Positions 13,745 through 15,244 of a DNA stretch of 15,244 nucleotides are shown in pieces. A program made the translations under genes and the position numbers. Source of the DNA: CBFGTV01 sp965652145 (GTDB lineage: Bacteria; Bacillota; Clostridia; Peptostreptococcales; Natronincolaceae). The stretch covers positions 1 through 15,244 of the forward strand of contig CBFGTV010000080.1 of NCBI GenBank assembly GCA_965652145.1, read 5' to 3'. Each line of letters opens with the position of its first letter. Position 1 is the stretch's first letter. Below the pieces are notes generated by a model. The model was not told the origin of the DNA and did no database searches. It worked only from the letters and a program-made list of their open reading frames with translations.

Positions 13745-13770
13745 AAAAAAAGATGACATTAAGCCATCTT
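13745..13770 (-). terminator. Terminator of the spoIIA operon, overlapping the sigF stop codon
   Basis: On the minus strand AAGATGGC (13770-13763) pairs with GTCATCTT (13757-13750), with one G-U pair, around a 5-base loop that contains part of the sigF TAA. A run of seven Ts (13751-13745) overlaps the end of the stem. It separates spoIIA from spoVA transcription, although the stem is short enough to allow read-through. Confidence 0.7.
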
Positions 13771-14529
13771 CATTAAGTCTTTCATCGACTTTAGTATTTT
13801 TTTCTCAATTCTAGAAACCTGTACCTGGGAAATACCTAATACTTCAGCAATTTCAGTCTGGGTCTTGTCTTTGAAATACCTCAAAATAATAATTTGTCGC
13901 TCCCTTGGCTCCAGCTTGGCAATAACATCCTTTAGTAGAATCCGGTCTATTACTTCATTATCCTCCGGAGAATCGGTTTCCCCAATTTTATCCATTAAAT
14001 GGATAGGTGCCCCATCATCGTGATGAATGACATCATAAAGATATTCCGGATGGGAACTGGAATCCAGGGCCATAACAATTTCTTCCTTTGAAATTTTTAG
14101 GTCATCGGCAATTTCCTGCAACGTGGCTTCCCTTCCCAATTCCCTTGTTAAGCGTTCTTTAGAATATTTAATTTTAGAAGCGGTCTGCTTTAAGGATCGA
14201 GAAACCTTTATGATTCCATCATCCCTTAAAAACCGCTTAATTTCACCCAATATCATCGGTACAGCATAGGTTGAAAAACGTACATCAAAGCGGGTATCGA
14301 ATTTATTAATGGCCTTAATTAAGCCTATACACCCCAGCTGAAAAAGATCTTCCTTTTCATAGCCTCTATTATTAAAGCGCTTAATAACGCTTCTAACCAA
14401 ACCTAAATTATGACTTACTAAGGTTTCCTGTGCTGCTGTATCCCCCTGCTGGGCCTTTGCGATGAGTTCCATCGTTTCTTCATGCTCTAAAACATCAATT
14501 TGTTCCCCTGATAACCCTGTAATATTCAT
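13759..14529 (-). CDS. sigF: RNA polymerase sporulation sigma factor F
   Basis: Forespore-specific sigma factor, 256 residues (B. subtilis 255). Region 2 spans about 37-105 with HNLGLVRSVIKRF, the core-binding EKEDLFQLGCIGLIKAI and the -10 recognition stretch FSTYAVPMILGEIKRFLRDDG. Region 3 follows at about 107-165 (SRSLKQTASKI, EIADDLKISKEEI). Region 4 at about 205-253 ends with the helix-turn-helix TEIAEVLGISQVQVSRIE. SpoIIAB holds sigma-F inactive until dephosphorylated SpoIIAA releases it. The ATG at 14529 follows AAGGGG and is 12 bases after spoIIAB. The gene order spoIIAA-spoIIAB-sigF is the classical one, which settles sigma-F against the related sigma-G. Confidence 0.97.
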   Translation of the reverse strand: MNITGLSGEQIDVLEHEETMELIAKAQQGDTAAQETLVSHNLGLVRSVIKRFNNRGYEKEDLFQLGCIGLIKAINKFDTRFDVRFSTYAVPMILGEIKRFLRDDGIIKVSRSLKQTASKIKYSKERLTRELGREATLQEIADDLKISKEEIVMALDSSSHPEYLYDVIHHDDGAPIHLMDKIGETDSPEDNEVIDRILLKDVIAKLEPRERQIIILRYFKDKTQTEIAEVLGISQVQVSRIEKKILKSMKDLMKMA

Positions 14530-14541
14530 TTTATCGACCCC

Positions 14542-14979
14542 TTACTCTACCTTGAGGCTTTTGAAATTTTTTACCATTCTTATTTTTGTTCCCTTATTGG
14601 GCTCAGAATATACATTTACTTCATCCATGAAGGTTTCCATTACTGTAAAGCCCATTCCAGAACGCTCCAGCTCAGGTTTGGAAGTATATAGGGGCTCCAT
14701 TGCCTGAGAAATATCACTAATTCCTTTTCCTTCATCCTCGATGAATATTTCCAATTGTGTATTTCTAATTGTACAAATCACCCGTACAATTCCCATGGAA
14801 TCTTCATATCCATGGATAATTGCATTGGTTACAGCTTCTGATACGGCAGTTTTAATATCAGCTATTTCTTCTAGCGTTGGATCAAGCTGAGCAGCAAAGG
14901 AAGCCACCACGACCCTTGCAAAGGCCTCGTTTTGAGATTTACTGTCAAATTCCAGTTTCATGTGATTTTTATAATCCAT
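14542..14979 (-). CDS. spoIIAB: Anti-sigma-F factor and kinase SpoIIAB
   Basis: GHKL-fold ATP-binding protein of 145 residues that binds and blocks sigma-F and phosphorylates SpoIIAA. The N box is E48-AVTNA with N52, the G1 box D82-EGKG86 and the G2 box SGMGFTVM (107-114). R22 corresponds to B. subtilis Arg20, which contacts sigma-F and SpoIIAA. R106 in ELERSGMG is also kept. The length agrees with B. subtilis (146) and no key residue is missing. ATG 14979 follows AAAGGAG and is 13 bases after the spoIIAA stop. Confidence 0.96.
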   Translation of the reverse strand: MDYKNHMKLEFDSKSQNEAFARVVVASFAAQLDPTLEEIADIKTAVSEAVTNAIIHGYEDSMGIVRVICTIRNTQLEIFIEDEGKGISDISQAMEPLYTSKPELERSGMGFTVMETFMDEVNVYSEPNKGTKIRMVKNFKSLKVE

Positions 14980-14992
14980 TTATAACACTCCT

Positions 14993-15244
14993 TTACATGC
15001 GATTAAGGGCTTCATTTAAATTGTCATATTTCTCTACAATTTTATAGAGACCCGATAATGTAAAAATTTTATCTACCTTCTCCGAAACCTTTATAATTGC
15101 AACCTTTCCGCCAAGCTTTGATATATTTTTATAACGTCCCATAATTACACCAATCCCAGAGCTGTCCATAAAACGTAAATTGCTCAAATCAAAAATTAGA
15201 TTTTTAATACGTTTTTGTTCAATGGCCTCATCTAAATCGTTGCG
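14993..15244 (-). CDS. spoIIAA: Anti-anti-sigma factor SpoIIAA (N-terminus outside the window)
   Basis: STAS-domain protein that, when unphosphorylated, binds SpoIIAB and frees sigma-F. The frame is open to the window edge, giving 83 residues; roughly the first 30 are missing, so the TTG at 15187 is an internal Leu. The phosphorylation site lies in FMDSSGIGVIMGRYK, where the first Ser of the pair corresponds to B. subtilis Ser58. The upstream part LIFDLSNLRFMD is the matching strand. The gene is first of the three spoIIA genes seen here; in B. subtilis dacF can precede it, but that region is not visible. Confidence 0.95.
   Translation of the reverse strand, partial: RNDLDEAIEQKRIKNLIFDLSNLRFMDSSGIGVIMGRYKNISKLGGKVAIIKVSEKVDKIFTLSGLYKIVEKYDNLNEALNRM

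Noticed and set aside
14462..14707. Plus-strand frame across the sigF-spoIIAB junction
   Set aside because: It is antisense to two well-identified genes and has no ribosome binding site.
1..15244. CRISPR arrays, tRNA/rRNA genes, insertion sequences and attachment sites
   Set aside because: I looked for regularly spaced repeats, cloverleaf patterns, transposase-like frames and terminal inverted repeats and saw none that hold up.

Overview
The window looks like a chromosomal segment of a low-GC, endospore-forming Firmicute, most likely a member of the Clostridia (an Alkaliphilus-like organism is a guess from gene content). The evidence is the linked spoIIA and spoVA clusters, a YunB homologue, strong AGGAGG-type ribosome binding sites, frequent GTG/TTG starts and AT-rich intergenic DNA.

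Layout. Positions 1-2070 hold the 3' part of a two-FtsX-domain ABC permease, visibly richer in G/C and CTG codons than the rest. It is followed by a small membrane ORF that runs through a good terminator. Next come a minus-strand HD-domain phosphohydrolase (2397-3023), a plus-strand YjaB-like GNAT acetyltransferase (3254-3682), a minus-strand yunB (3778-4452) and the C-terminal remnant of a DUF1848 gene (4548-4913). After these is a minus-strand ABC-F gene of the antibiotic-resistance (Vga/Lsa/CplR-like) type (4926-6524). The 607-base gap 6525-7131 is not empty: it carries the ABC-F leader on the minus strand and the promoters of a class A penicillin-binding protein on the plus strand (7132-9729). 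A bidirectional terminator at 9735-9768 separates that gene from the convergent spoVA operon.

From 15244 down to 9810 everything is on the minus strand: spoIIAA (partial), spoIIAB and sigF with their own terminator, then a promoter region containing a long imperfect palindrome, a 62-residue membrane ORF, spoVAA, spoVAB, an unlisted 50-residue ORF, spoVAC, spoVAD, spoVAEb and spoVAEa. SpoIIAA, SpoIIAB and sigma-F form the forespore partner-switching module; the SpoVA proteins form the spore inner-membrane route for Ca-dipicolinic acid. The spoIIA-spoVA order matches Bacillus subtilis.

The most interesting non-obvious structure is the ABC-F leader. A 7-bp terminator stem, followed by seven Ts, uses the gene's own Shine-Dalgarno sequence as its 3' arm and stops one base before the ATG. 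Its 5' arm is 13/14 complementary to an upstream strand 166 bases away. That strand can instead be held in an upstream hairpin, next to short candidate upstream ORFs. This reads as a three-state, ribosome-controlled attenuator. Two small ORFs inside the spoVA operon also deserve attention.
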